Position numbers and translations under genes: made by a program
Shown here: in pieces, positions 16,628 through 24,923 of the stretch
Position numbering within the stretch: the stretch's first letter is position 1
Layout of the letters: the number at the start of each line of letters is the position of its first letter
Notes under the pieces: model-generated
Told to the model about the DNA's origin: nothing
Database searches by the model: none
What the model saw: the letters and a program-made list of their open reading frames with translations, nothing else
Assembly: GCA_964636575.1 (NCBI GenBank)
Contig: CAZWSE010000027.1
Span: forward strand, 1-36,723
Source: CAZWSE01 sp964636575
GTDB taxonomy: Bacteria; Pseudomonadota; Alphaproteobacteria; Rhodobacterales; Rhodobacteraceae
DNA length: 36,723 nucleotides
Reading direction: 5' to 3'

Positions 16628-17044
16628 ATGATTTCCTACGTCACAGTCGGCGCCAACGACATCGCAGCGGCCAAACGGTTCTACACAGCACTTCTGCCCG
16701 CCCTCGGATACGGGCTGAGCGAGGGACCAGAGGGCCTCAGCTTCGCCCTGCCCGTCCCCGCTGGCGAAAAACCGACACTCCCCGATTTCTACGTCAAACC
16801 CACCTTCGACGGACAACCGGCCTCGGTTGGAAACGGGGTCATGGTGGCCTTTGAAGCGGACACCCAAGCCAAGGTTCGCACGCTCCACGCAGCCGCATTG
16901 AACGCAGGCGGAACAGACGAAGGACAACCGGGGTTTCGGCCAAATTACGGAGCAGACTTCTACGTCAGCTACCTGCGCGACCCGCAAGGCAACAAACTGG
17001 CGCTGTTTTCCAGCAATCCAGATGAGCCGGGGCGGGACGGGTAA
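16628..17044 (+). CDS. VOC-family protein
   Basis: A 138-residue glyoxalase-fold protein. It starts ISYVTVGANDIAAAKRFYTALLPALGY and ends YVSYLRDPQGNKLALFSS, the usual VOC N- and C-terminal signatures, with a central PDFYVKPTFDGQPASVGNGVMVAF. The substrate is unknown. An AAAGGA motif lies upstream of the ATG at 16628. It starts 47 bases after azlD and may be read from the same transcript. It converges with the cupin gene. Confidence 0.88.
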   Translation: MISYVTVGANDIAAAKRFYTALLPALGYGLSEGPEGLSFALPVPAGEKPTLPDFYVKPTFDGQPASVGNGVMVAFEADTQAKVRTLHAAALNAGGTDEGQPGFRPNYGADFYVSYLRDPQGNKLALFSSNPDEPGRDG

Positions 17045-17063
17045 AGCGCCAACAGGCTCGAAA

Positions 17064-17543
17064 TCAATCCGCAGGCCCAAACGGCTCAATCTGTTCCACA
17101 TCCACCATATCATTCGACCGCCCTCCGCAGCGGTACAAACGTTTGCCCTGATCGGGATAGTCGATCACATCCTCGGCAAGCCGTTGCCCAATGACCAAAA
17201 GGCGCAAAGGCACATCGCCGGTATTGCGGATTTCATGGGCAGGACCGCCTTTTGGATAGCCAACAAAGTCGCCCACATCGATCGCATGGGTCGCGTCGCC
17301 CGTCCGCGCCGTGCCCGCCCCGCTTAGAACGTAAACAGCTTCGTCCTCGCAGGCATGAACGTGATATTCGGTGCTTTTGTCACCCTGCGCGATCTCAAAA
17401 ATGTTGACGCCAAGCGTCGTCAACCCCGTCACATCCCCGGGCGAGGATATGCGGCGTCGGGCCTCGAGGTTCACGGGGTGAACGCTGTCGGTGACAGGCA
17501 AGGCAGTCAGCTCAGCGGCGGTCAGATGGTAACGGTCTGGCAT
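17064..17543 (-). CDS. Cupin-domain protein
   Basis: A 159-residue single-cupin protein. The first cupin motif is EYHVHACEDEAVYVLSGAG (metal-binding His, His and Glu around residues 60-68); the second is YPKGGPAHEIRNTGDVPLRLLVIGQR. The C-terminal VIDYPDQGKRLYRCGG is seen in cupins of this size in alphaproteobacteria. The reaction is unknown. A GGAG ribosome-binding site lies 7 bases before the ATG. Confidence 0.88.
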   Translation of the reverse strand: MPDRYHLTAAELTALPVTDSVHPVNLEARRRISSPGDVTGLTTLGVNIFEIAQGDKSTEYHVHACEDEAVYVLSGAGTARTGDATHAIDVGDFVGYPKGGPAHEIRNTGDVPLRLLVIGQRLAEDVIDYPDQGKRLYRCGGRSNDMVDVEQIEPFGPAD

Positions 17544-17690
17544 GGCAAACGCTCCTTTTCAGGCACAAAGGCTAAAGAGAATCTGACAAAGGGGAAGAGG
17601 CAAGTGGCGCTGCACTCTGTCGAACCCAAACCTCAAATCGCCGATCCGCGCGGCGGCTTCGCCTTGTTCCGCGCTTGGTCGCCCCTAATC

Positions 17691-18209
17691 TCAGCGTTCC
17701 ACCGCATGCACCCAAACTTCCGCATCCGGCTCATGGGCAGCCCGCGTTCCGTCTTTGACAGCACCAAGCCGCGTAGCGACAGCTTGCGAGCGCGTGTTCC
17801 CATGATCGATGTAGCTATATAGGCGATCCAAACCCAGATCCGTAGCGGCCCATTTCTTGACAGCCATCGCAGCCTCGGTGGCATAGCCTTTGCCCTCGGC
17901 ACCCTCATACAGATGCCATGCCAGTTCAACATCGGGCCAGTTTGAATGCTTCAGCAAACCAACACGGCCCACGGGTTCCCCCGCATCTTGCAAAACAACA
18001 GTGAAAAAACCAAACCCGTGCCACTGCCAATGGCCCACACCGATCATAAATCCGAACCAAGCCTGCTCAGTAGAAACGGTCTCACCTTGGGCTTGCATCG
18101 CAGGGGCGCTGGTCATGAAACGGGTCAACGCAGGCAGATCATCGCGCTCAGGCCCACGCAGGATCAATCGGTCAGTGGTCAAGGTCGGGGCTGTGGTCAG
18201 GTTTTGCAT
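17691..18209 (-). CDS. GNAT-family acetyltransferase (RimJ/RimL type)
   Basis: A 172-residue acetyltransferase of the RimJ/RimL type: N-terminal TDRLILRGPERDDLPAL, then PVGRVGLLKHSNWPDVELAWHLYEGAEGKGYATEAAMAVKKWA, whose EGKGYATEA is the acetyl-CoA loop, and SRAVATRLGA-like helix (SQAVATRLGAVKDG). These act on N-terminal amines of ribosomal proteins or on small molecules; the target is unknown. AGGGGG precedes the ATG. The 147 bases between it and the cupin hold no gene I can support. Confidence 0.88.
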   Translation of the reverse strand: MQNLTTAPTLTTDRLILRGPERDDLPALTRFMTSAPAMQAQGETVSTEQAWFGFMIGVGHWQWHGFGFFTVVLQDAGEPVGRVGLLKHSNWPDVELAWHLYEGAEGKGYATEAAMAVKKWAATDLGLDRLYSYIDHGNTRSQAVATRLGAVKDGTRAAHEPDAEVWVHAVER

Positions 18210-18218
18210 AAAAACCCC

Positions 18219-18824
18219 CTAAAGCCCGGTCACCCCGTCCAACACATCACCGGCATCATTCTCATAGTACTTGTCCGTGACGACACCGGGCAGACCAGCA
18301 AAGCTTTCCATCAGCTTGGCGGGATACCACGTGGATTTGACACCCTGAAAGCCGGGCAACTGGCGCAAAATGCCCGATGTGGTGGTGGAACACTGCGCAC
18401 TCGACACGCGGCCTTGGGCCAAGGCCAACCGGATCGCTTGCGTGGCAACCTCAGGGGCAACCTGCACCTCTTGGGTCACCACATGATATGCGGCACGGGA
18501 ATGAGCACCCTTATAGGCTTGCAACACCTGCGGGGTGACACCGAAAATGGTATCGCCGCGTTGGGGAATAGTCTCATGAAAGAACGATCCGGCAGGATCA
18601 AAGATGACCCGCTGTGATCCGTTGATCATCAGGGCAGTATGCCCGCCTGCACCGGTGGAATTGTTGATAACAGTGATCAAGGTCAGGGTCGACGGACCAG
18701 CAGCACGATAGGCGACAGCATCAAGCTGGGCCTGACTGGCATCAGGGGCACGCGCGGCCGGGGTACAGGCTGCAACAGCCAAGGCCAGTGCAAGACATGC
18801 AATCAGTCGAAACAACTGCGTCAT
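18219..18824 (-). CDS. Lipoprotein with possible permuted papain-like domain
   Basis: A 201-residue predicted lipoprotein: a hydrophobic N-terminus with lipobox VAAC, lipidation expected at Cys20. The mature part contains GGHTALMIN (His62), VIFDPAGSF, and QCSTTTSGILRQL (Cys145). A His in a GHxxL strand followed much later by Cys-Ser is the arrangement of circularly permuted NlpC/P60 or papain-like proteins (YiiX, DUF4105), so a peptidase or amidase fold is a hypothesis. It lies 26 bases after the oxidase subunit IV gene on the same strand. The frame is open upstream to 18920, but the ATG at 18824 gives a proper signal peptide. Confidence 0.75.
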   Translation of the reverse strand: MTQLFRLIACLALALAVAACTPAARAPDASQAQLDAVAYRAAGPSTLTLITVINNSTGAGGHTALMINGSQRVIFDPAGSFFHETIPQRGDTIFGVTPQVLQAYKGAHSRAAYHVVTQEVQVAPEVATQAIRLALAQGRVSSAQCSTTTSGILRQLPGFQGVKSTWYPAKLMESFAGLPGVVTDKYYENDAGDVLDGVTGL

Positions 18825-18850
18825 ACCGGCCCCCCCCGATGTGCAAAAAG

Positions 18851-18988
18851 TTAGAAGGTCAGGAAAATGCCCATCAAGACCAAGGTCACCAGAATGACAA
18901 TCACAGTCCATTTGGTCCACGCCATGAACCCGTCAAAGGTCTTAACCTGAACTTTCGTATCCATCGTGCCGTGTTTGTGCTCAGCCAT
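18851..18988 (-). CDS. aa3-type cytochrome c oxidase subunit IV
   Basis: A 45-residue protein. A polar start (MAEHKHGTMDTKVQV) leads to TFDGFMAWTKW and one membrane helix to the end, terminating IFLTF. This is the pattern of the tiny bacterial aa3 oxidase subunit IV, which has one transmembrane helix and sits at the edge of the complex. The catalytic subunits are not in this window. An AAGGA ribosome-binding site precedes the ATG, and a good promoter lies about 40 bases upstream. Confidence 0.85.
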   Translation of the reverse strand: MAEHKHGTMDTKVQVKTFDGFMAWTKWTVIVILVTLVLMGIFLTF

Positions 18989-19029
18989 GGGATGATCCTT
19001 CATAATCTCGCAATATCGGTGTTGAGTAG

Positions 19030-19059
19030 GATATAGGCGGGCCTATGTCACGGCGTCAA
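19030..19059 (-). promoter_or_regulatory. Promoter for the oxidase subunit IV gene, with dyad in spacer
   Basis: On the minus strand, TTGACG (-35, 19054-19059) and TATATC (-10, 19030-19035) are 18 bases apart, about 40 bases before the ATG. The inverted repeat ATAGGC-N2-GCCTAT (19033-19046) lies in the spacer and overlaps the -10, a position where a repressor could act. Confidence 0.55.
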
Positions 19060-19075
19060 TCCGGCGCAGGGCATT

Positions 19076-19540
19076 TTAAGTATCTGCCTCTTCCAAATCA
19101 GCCGCCAGGCGAAAGCCAATGCGGTTGGGTTCGGCAGATTGCACGGCTTTGGGCAAAGCACGCAGCATGACATTCAACTGGGTGACATGCTGGATCAACT
19201 GGGTTTTGCCGCCCGCAGGGTCGGTGCCATAGAACGTGACCACATCAGGATCGAAAAAACCCATACCTTCGATGCGCAGAACACCGGCATCCCCGCCGGT
19301 AAAGCCCATCGCAACCTCGTGGTCGGCATCCAACTGTTCCTCAAAGTTCTTGAGATACATGATGATACGCTCATAGGCCCATTGGGCAGGGCTTTTGGGC
19401 TTTTGGGATTTTGGATCAACAGGTTTGGCTGCGGGTTCAGCAGCCATCGGCTTTTGCTCGGGGTTGGTATGCACTTCATGACACCGGCCCAAGGCCTCTG
19501 CCTCCATCGCGTCGGCTGCAGTTTTGATCTTCCCGTCCAT
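19076..19540 (-). CDS. DUF6173 family protein
   Basis: A 154-residue protein. A low-complexity N-terminal third rich in Lys, Pro and Ala leads into AQWAYERIIMYLKNFEEQLDADHEVAMGFTGGDAGVLRIEGMGFFDPDVVTFYG. I recognise this as a DUF6173-type domain found mainly in Rhodobacterales. No catalytic motif is apparent and the function is unknown. It follows the MBL-fold gene by three bases on the same strand, so it probably shares a transcript with the hydrolase and dehydrogenase. Confidence 0.75.
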   Translation of the reverse strand: MDGKIKTAADAMEAEALGRCHEVHTNPEQKPMAAEPAAKPVDPKSQKPKSPAQWAYERIIMYLKNFEEQLDADHEVAMGFTGGDAGVLRIEGMGFFDPDVVTFYGTDPAGGKTQLIQHVTQLNVMLRALPKAVQSAEPNRIGFRLAADLEEADT

Positions 19541-19543
19541 GGC

Positions 19544-20590
19544 TTATCCTTTACGGCTGTACACCCACGCACCATCATCGCGAAGGGTGCGCGTGGCCAG
19601 CCCTTCTTGGTAAAGGTGGCTCAAATGGGCAAAAGACTCAACCAGCGCCAGACCATATTCGCCCTCACCTATCGCTCTTTTGAACAAAGGTGAAAAACAC
19701 TCGCCCGCAGATTTGGGGGTATCGATATACTCAAGCAACCGCTTCAACGCGCCGTGATGGTTCTCAATCAACTGGGTCATGCGAAACGGAAGACCGGTAA
19801 ACGGCAGCTTATGACCGCCTAAAACCAGATGATCCTCACGGGCCAACAAAGACAACCGCTCGCAGGCCTCCAACCATTCACCAATCGGATCGGCCATAGG
19901 CTCGGTCGCATAAACACCCACGTTAGGGCTGATCGAGGGTAAAATCTGATCGCCTGCAATCACCAGATTATCGTCGCGGCTCCAGAAGGTGGCGTGCTCG
20001 GGGGCATGGCCGTTGCCCATATGAATGTCCCAAGTGCGCCCCCCCATCTCGATGGTGTCATCCTGCTTGATGCGGGTGTAGCCCACAGGCAAAGGCGCCA
20101 CGATATCAGCGAAATTGAACGGCCGCTCCGTGCGCCGCTTTTCCAACAGTGCAGGGTCCATACCGGCAGTGACATAAAAGGCGATCGTTTCAGGAGACGA
20201 CACAGGTTGTTCGTCCAGCTGCAACATACGGCCCATCAACCAACTGGTGCGGGTGGTGATCAGCTCGGCACCATGGTCGGACTGCAACCAGCCCGCCATA
20301 CCAATGTGATCGGGGTGGTGATGGGTGACAACAACGCGGGAAATAGGCTTGCCCTGCAACGGACCCGCCATCAACTCAGCCCAAATCGCGCGGCCTTTCT
20401 TACTGTCAAAACCGGTGTCTATGACGGTCCAACTGTCACCCTCATCGAGCGCATAGATGTTCACATGATCCAGCTTCATCGGCAAAGGCAGACGCATCCA
20501 CAAAATACCGGGGGCGACCTCGATGGCCGCGCCAATTGCAGGCGGATCTTCCCAAGGATAGCGAATACCGCCCGCCGCACCGTCCATCAT
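19544..20590 (-). CDS. MBL-fold metallo-hydrolase
   Basis: A 348-residue metallo-beta-lactamase-fold hydrolase. The metal-binding motif THHHPDHIG lies near residue 90, preceded by VIDTGF; later ligands are the His in NGHAPEHATFW and the Asp in VIAGDQILP. The C-terminal part adds a winged-helix-like helical extension seen in LACTB2-type members. The likely reaction is thioester or related ester hydrolysis, suggested by 4-base ATGA coupling to the acyl-CoA dehydrogenase upstream; this is inference from context. Confidence 0.88.
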   Translation of the reverse strand: MMDGAAGGIRYPWEDPPAIGAAIEVAPGILWMRLPLPMKLDHVNIYALDEGDSWTVIDTGFDSKKGRAIWAELMAGPLQGKPISRVVVTHHHPDHIGMAGWLQSDHGAELITTRTSWLMGRMLQLDEQPVSSPETIAFYVTAGMDPALLEKRRTERPFNFADIVAPLPVGYTRIKQDDTIEMGGRTWDIHMGNGHAPEHATFWSRDDNLVIAGDQILPSISPNVGVYATEPMADPIGEWLEACERLSLLAREDHLVLGGHKLPFTGLPFRMTQLIENHHGALKRLLEYIDTPKSAGECFSPLFKRAIGEGEYGLALVESFAHLSHLYQEGLATRTLRDDGAWVYSRKG

Positions 20591-22299
20591 GCGCTCAACT
20601 CTTCGACGGTCATGGCAAACAAATCCTCCGCCCCGCTAGAGGCATGGTTCAGCAGGCTCTCATGCTCAGGCAAAAGGCGCTGAATATAGAACCGCGCCAG
20701 CTTCACACGGGCACTGTCAGGGACGGCAACAGCGGCGGCCAGATGGTAATGACCACCCAAAACACGCGCAAACGCACGCAAATAGGGAACGGCACCAGCA
20801 AAACGATCATTCAGATCACCCTGCCCCGCCAGCCATTCGGTGGTCTCGCGCAACGACTCACAGGCCTGCCATACAGCCTCAGCCATGCGCGGAAACACAG
20901 GGCGGGCGGCCTCAGCGGCTTCTTCAATCTCATCCAGCAGCAATCCAGCCGCCTCGCCACCATCCATCATCTTGCGGGCGACAAGATCCATCGCCTGAAT
21001 ACCATTGGTGCCCTCATAAATGGCCGTCACACGCACATCGCGGGCAAACTGGGCAGCGCCGGTTTCCTCGATATAGCCCATCCCGCCATGAACCTGCACA
21101 CCCATGCTGGCGACCTCGATCCCAACATCGGTGCCAAAAGCCTTGGCAATGGGGGTCAACAAAGCCGCACGCGCCGCCCATGCGGGATCAGCGGTGGCGG
21201 TTTCCATATCAATCGCCACAGCACAGGCCATCTCAATGGCGCGGGCGGCGTAGGTGTCGGCCTTCATGCTCATCAGCATCCGGCGCACATCAGCATGATC
21301 GACGATGGTACCAGTTTCGCCAGCACTGGTGCGGCCCTGCTTGCGGTCCATTGCATAGGCAATCGCATGTTGGGTGGCAGCCTCAGCCACACCAATGCCC
21401 TGCCCGCCAACACCCAAACGGGCGTTGTTCATCATGGTGAACATCGCAGCCATGCCACCGTTCTCAGGGCCAACCATCCAGCCGGTCGCACCATCATACT
21501 GCATGACACAGGTGGGCGATCCATGCAGACCCAGCTTGTGTTCCAGCGACACGACCTTCAGCGTATTGGCAACACCGGCCTCGCCACTGGCATCCGGCAA
21601 CCGCTTGGGCACCAGAAACAAGCTGATGCCTTTGGTGCCCTTTGGCGCACCCTCAAGACGGGCCAGCACCAGATGGCAGATGTTCTCGGCGCAGTCGTGA
21701 TCGCCCCAACTGATGTAAATCTTCTGACCCGTGATCGCGTAAGTCCCGTCGCCATTGGGTTCGGCCTTGGAGGTCAAAGCCCCCACGTCCGATCCGGCCT
21801 GCGGCTCGGTCAGGTTCATCGTGCCGGTCCATTCACCGCTCACCAGTTTGGGCAGATACAGGGCCTTGATTTCGTCGCTGGCGTGATGCTCCAAGGCTTC
21901 AATCTGCCCCTGCGACATCAAAGGGGCCAGCTGGATCGACAAGCAAGCACCGCTGATCATCTCGTTGACGGCGGCAGTCACAGTCATAGGCAGGCCCATT
22001 CCGCCAAATTCGGGGTCGGCAGAAATCGACACCCAACCGCCGTCGGCAATGGCGCGATAGCCGTCCACAAAACCGGGCGAGGTGCGCACCACACCGTTTT
22101 CCAATCGGGCGGGATGCAAATCACCGGGGCGCTGCAATGGGGCCAGAACCTCGTCACACATACGTGCTGCTTCGGTCAGGACAGCAGCCACAGTCTCACC
22201 CGTCGCCTCGGCAAAGCGGTCGGTGCCAGCCACTGCGTCAAAGCCCACAACATGGTCCATCAAAAAGCGGTACTCGGAGACAGCAGATCTATAACTCAT
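20587..22299 (-). CDS. Acyl-CoA dehydrogenase with C-terminal extension (DmdC-like)
   Basis: A 570-residue FAD-dependent dehydrogenase. It has the long N-terminal helix region (MSYRSAVSEYRFLMDHVVGFD), AGSDVGAL in the substrate loop, YISWGDHD, and GVQVHGGMGYIEETGAAQFARDVRVTAIYEGTNGIQAMDLV with the catalytic-base Glu in YEGTN. A C-terminal helical domain beyond the core gives the size class of DmdC (methylmercaptopropionyl-CoA dehydrogenase) and similar proteins. The exact acyl-CoA is undetermined. AAGG lies 8 bases before the ATG. Electrons would reach ubiquinone through ETF and the oxidoreductase at 5-6.7 kb. Confidence 0.9.
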   Translation of the reverse strand: MSYRSAVSEYRFLMDHVVGFDAVAGTDRFAEATGETVAAVLTEAARMCDEVLAPLQRPGDLHPARLENGVVRTSPGFVDGYRAIADGGWVSISADPEFGGMGLPMTVTAAVNEMISGACLSIQLAPLMSQGQIEALEHHASDEIKALYLPKLVSGEWTGTMNLTEPQAGSDVGALTSKAEPNGDGTYAITGQKIYISWGDHDCAENICHLVLARLEGAPKGTKGISLFLVPKRLPDASGEAGVANTLKVVSLEHKLGLHGSPTCVMQYDGATGWMVGPENGGMAAMFTMMNNARLGVGGQGIGVAEAATQHAIAYAMDRKQGRTSAGETGTIVDHADVRRMLMSMKADTYAARAIEMACAVAIDMETATADPAWAARAALLTPIAKAFGTDVGIEVASMGVQVHGGMGYIEETGAAQFARDVRVTAIYEGTNGIQAMDLVARKMMDGGEAAGLLLDEIEEAAEAARPVFPRMAEAVWQACESLRETTEWLAGQGDLNDRFAGAVPYLRAFARVLGGHYHLAAAVAVPDSARVKLARFYIQRLLPEHESLLNHASSGAEDLFAMTVEELSA

Positions 22300-22363
22300 G
22301 GCTCTAGCCTTTCAAACGGAGGGCAGCTTGGCAAATGGGAAAACCGCCTCTAAACACATCAAA

Positions 22364-22385
22364 CTTGGGTTATGCGTGACCCAAG
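22364..22385. promoter_or_regulatory. Inverted repeat between divergent genes
   Basis: CTTGGGT-N8-ACCCAAG is a perfect 7-bp inverted repeat in the 127-base region between the acyl-CoA dehydrogenase and Sua5 starts. It could be an operator or a 5' hairpin. No regulator gene is adjacent. Confidence 0.35.
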
Positions 22386-22426
22386 GGAACACAGCACGCA
22401 ACTTGAACGCCGCGTCACGAGGACAG

Positions 22427-23365
22427 ATGCAAAACGTCGCAACACAGATGCTCAAGGCCGATGAGGTCGCTCAGGCAGCCCTCATTCTGGGCCGCGGCGG
22501 GCTTGTGGCCTTCCCTTCTGAAACGGTCTACGGGCTGGGGGCAGACGCACGCAACGGGCAAGCCGTGGCGCAGGTTTACGCCGCCAAAGGCAGACCCAGC
22601 TTCAACCCGCTGATCGTACATGTGGGCAGCGTTGAGGCCGCACAAACCTATGTGGACTGGACCTCCCAAGCACAGGCTTTGGCACAGGCATTCTGGCCCG
22701 GCCCGCTGACACTTGTGTTGCCGTTGAAACCGGATCACGGGCTGTCGGGGCTGGTCACCGCAGGGCTCGACACATTGGCAATCCGGCAACCGGCGCATCC
22801 GGTCATGGCAGCGCTTTTGGCCGCGTTTGACGGACCGATCGCAGGACCCTCTGCCAATACATCAGGCCGGATCAGTCCGACACGGGCAAGTCATGTCATG
22901 GCAGACCTGAACGGCAAGATAGATGCGGTGCTTGATGGCGGGCCCTGCGAAGTCGGGCTTGAATCCACGATCATCGGGCTTAGCGGCGCACCGACGCTCT
23001 TGCGCGCAGGCGGCATCCCGACCAAGGCGATTGAACAGTGCTTGGGGCAACCGCTCGCATCCGACACCGACGCCACGGACATCACCGCACCGGGGCAAAT
23101 GCAGTCCCACTACGCACCGCGCGCCACGGTCAGGCTCAACGCGACATCGGCTGAAGACAACGAGGTTCTGCTCGGCTTCGGCACGATGGAGTGCGATCTA
23201 AACCTGTCCCCCGCAGGGAATGTGATCGAAGCGGCAGCGAACCTCTTTGAGCACCTGCACCAGTTGGATCGCACGGGCAAAGACATCGCGGTGGCGCAAA
23301 TTCCAGACACAGGGATCGGACAAGCCATCAACGACCGGCTGAAACGGGCAGCCGCACCGCGCTAA
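22427..23365 (+). CDS. L-threonylcarbamoyladenylate synthase (Sua5/TsaC)
   Basis: A 312-residue Sua5-type enzyme making threonylcarbamoyl-AMP for the t6A37 tRNA modification. The YrdC domain shows GGLVAFPSETVYGLGADA, AKGRPSFNPLIVHV, WPGPLTLVLP, IAGPSANTSGRISPT and GLESTIIGL. The C-terminal Sua5 domain follows the linker ITAPGQMQSHYAPRA. The frame is open to 22298, but the ATG at 22427 has an AGGA ribosome-binding site and matches the family start. It ends directly against the YqgE gene. Confidence 0.93.
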   Translation: MQNVATQMLKADEVAQAALILGRGGLVAFPSETVYGLGADARNGQAVAQVYAAKGRPSFNPLIVHVGSVEAAQTYVDWTSQAQALAQAFWPGPLTLVLPLKPDHGLSGLVTAGLDTLAIRQPAHPVMAALLAAFDGPIAGPSANTSGRISPTRASHVMADLNGKIDAVLDGGPCEVGLESTIIGLSGAPTLLRAGGIPTKAIEQCLGQPLASDTDATDITAPGQMQSHYAPRATVRLNATSAEDNEVLLGFGTMECDLNLSPAGNVIEAAANLFEHLHQLDRTGKDIAVAQIPDTGIGQAINDRLKRAAAPR

Positions 23366-23941
23366 TCAGGCGCGGCCCGACACGGCAGACAGACCCACCG
23401 GATCAACACCGATCTTGTCCAAGGCACAGGCCCATTTCAAATCATCCTCGGTCTGAAACACCAGTTCAGGACAGGCAGGACAGGTCAGCCATCCATTGCC
23501 CATTATCTCTGTCTCCAACTGATCTGGACCCCATCCGGCATAGCCAAGCATCAACAAGGCATCCGACGGACCACGCCCCTTTGCCATGTTTTCAAGAATA
23601 TCAATCGTGCCGGTCATCGAAAACACGCCGTCCACGTCCAAAGTATGCAAATCGGATGTATAATCAGGCGAATGCAGCACGAAACCACGGGCGTGTTCGA
23701 CAGGGCCGCCAAAATAGATGGGCAACTCAATCGGCAGTGTTCCATGGGACAGATTAAGCTGGTCAAAGACTTCGCGAACAGACACATCTTGCGCGGGTTT
23801 GTTGATGATCAACCCCATCGCGCCCTCTTCGGATTGGGCACAGATAAAGATGACAGACCCGATGAAACGCGGATCCAGCATCGAAGGCATCGCAATCAGC
23901 AACTGCCCCGTCAGGTTGAAGTTATCTCCAGCAGAGGTCAT
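23366..23941 (-). CDS. YqgE/AlgH family protein (DUF179)
   Basis: A 191-residue YqgE/AlgH protein, a widespread family of unclear function linked by name to alginate regulation in Pseudomonas. Motifs are LTGQLLIAMPSMLDPRFIGSVIFICAQSEEGAMGLIINKP, PIYFGGPVE, and LMLGYAGWGPDQLETEI. The ATG at 23941 is used; a GTG at 23953 is in frame and neither has a good ribosome-binding site. A likely promoter lies about 60-90 bases upstream. Confidence 0.9.
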   Translation of the reverse strand: MTSAGDNFNLTGQLLIAMPSMLDPRFIGSVIFICAQSEEGAMGLIINKPAQDVSVREVFDQLNLSHGTLPIELPIYFGGPVEHARGFVLHSPDYTSDLHTLDVDGVFSMTGTIDILENMAKGRGPSDALLMLGYAGWGPDQLETEIMGNGWLTCPACPELVFQTEDDLKWACALDKIGVDPVGLSAVSGRA

Positions 23942-24002
23942 CAGATCGGACACTCAATAAATAAGCGGATACACCGCACAGAACTTTTCATTCGGAAAAT
24001 AC

Positions 24003-24032
24003 TTTATACGTCTAACATCTAAAACATTACAA
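24003..24032 (-). promoter_or_regulatory. Candidate promoter for the YqgE gene
   Basis: Minus-strand TTGTAA (24027-24032) and TATAAA (24003-24008) are separated by 18 bases in an unusually AT-rich intergenic region (about 23955-24097) that also precedes the rightward DsbD-like gene. Confidence 0.5.
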
Positions 24033-24097
24033 CTTTTAAGAAAACGCTAACTCTATCGTGACTTGGCTTTGATCTCATCCTACCCCATCTAACAGAT

Positions 24098-24910
24098 ATG
24101 AAAAAACTGCTTCAATCCAGCGTTTTGACGCTTTTGGCCCTGAATTTACCCGCGTTAGCGCAATCAGGACTGGATGATGTCGTGCAAGTCGACATTTTGC
24201 CCGGTTGGGATTCGAACGATGGCACCACGCGGATGGCCGGATTGCGGATCAAAATGGCACCGGGGTGGAAAACCTACTGGCGCGCGCCGGGTGATGCAGG
24301 CATCCCGCCACAGTTCGACTGGTCCGGTTCAAGCAACCTGTCGGGGGTGCATGTGCACTGGCCGACACCGCAGGTCTTTCACCAAAGCGGCATGCGCTCC
24401 ATCGGGTATGACAACATGGTTGTGCTGCCCCTGACGTTGCAGCCCAATACACAGGGCAAAGACATCGCGCTTTATGGGAACATCGACATTGGGGTCTGTT
24501 CGGAAATCTGCATCCCCTATTCGGTGACTGTTACAGGCACGATCCCGCATGGGGTCACCACACGGGACGGACAAATCGCAGCCTCTATCGCACAAGCCCC
24601 CTACTCAGCGTCTGAGGCTGGCGTAACCTCAGCAACCTGCGCGGTGACGCCCACATCCGACGGGGTAAACCTGACAGCGACCATCAAAGTTCCATCGACA
24701 GGCGGCGCAGAAGTCGCAGTGATCGAGGCCGGCAACGACCACATCTGGACATCCGAACCCAAAGTTCAAAGACGCGGGCGGACGGTGACAGCGACAGCGG
24801 ATATGATGCACGTCAACGGCGACGCCTTCGCGCTCGACCGCTCATCGGTGGTGATCACGATACTCGGGCGCAAACACGCGGTCGAAATCAAAGGCTGCAC
24901 GGCAGGTTAG
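24098..24910 (+). CDS. Periplasmic DsbD-alpha-like protein
   Basis: A 270-residue exported protein with a signal peptide (MKKLL, hydrophobic core, ALAQ cleavage region near residue 21). The body matches the DsbD N-terminal (DsbC/DsbD-alpha) domain: VQVDILPGW, APGWKTYWRAPGDAGIPPQFDW, YPDNMV-like GYDNMVVLPL, and GVCSEICIPY, where the CxxxC pair would carry reducing equivalents in thiol transfer. No transmembrane CcdA-like partner is adjacent. A role in periplasmic disulfide reduction or cytochrome c maturation is inferred from the family. Confidence 0.85.
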   Translation: MKKLLQSSVLTLLALNLPALAQSGLDDVVQVDILPGWDSNDGTTRMAGLRIKMAPGWKTYWRAPGDAGIPPQFDWSGSSNLSGVHVHWPTPQVFHQSGMRSIGYDNMVVLPLTLQPNTQGKDIALYGNIDIGVCSEICIPYSVTVTGTIPHGVTTRDGQIAASIAQAPYSASEAGVTSATCAVTPTSDGVNLTATIKVPSTGGAEVAVIEAGNDHIWTSEPKVQRRGRTVTATADMMHVNGDAFALDRSSVVITILGRKHAVEIKGCTAG

Positions 24911-24923
24911 TCAGGCGACAAGC

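Noticed and set aside
20536..22353. A 605-codon open frame on the plus strand.
   Set aside because: It is the antisense of the acyl-CoA dehydrogenase, has no recognisable domain and shows the skewed composition typical of a shadow frame in GC-rich DNA.
24204..24222. A GGGATTCGAAC string like the T-arm of a tRNA gene.
   Set aside because: It lies inside the DsbD-like coding region and no acceptor or anticodon stems can be drawn around it.
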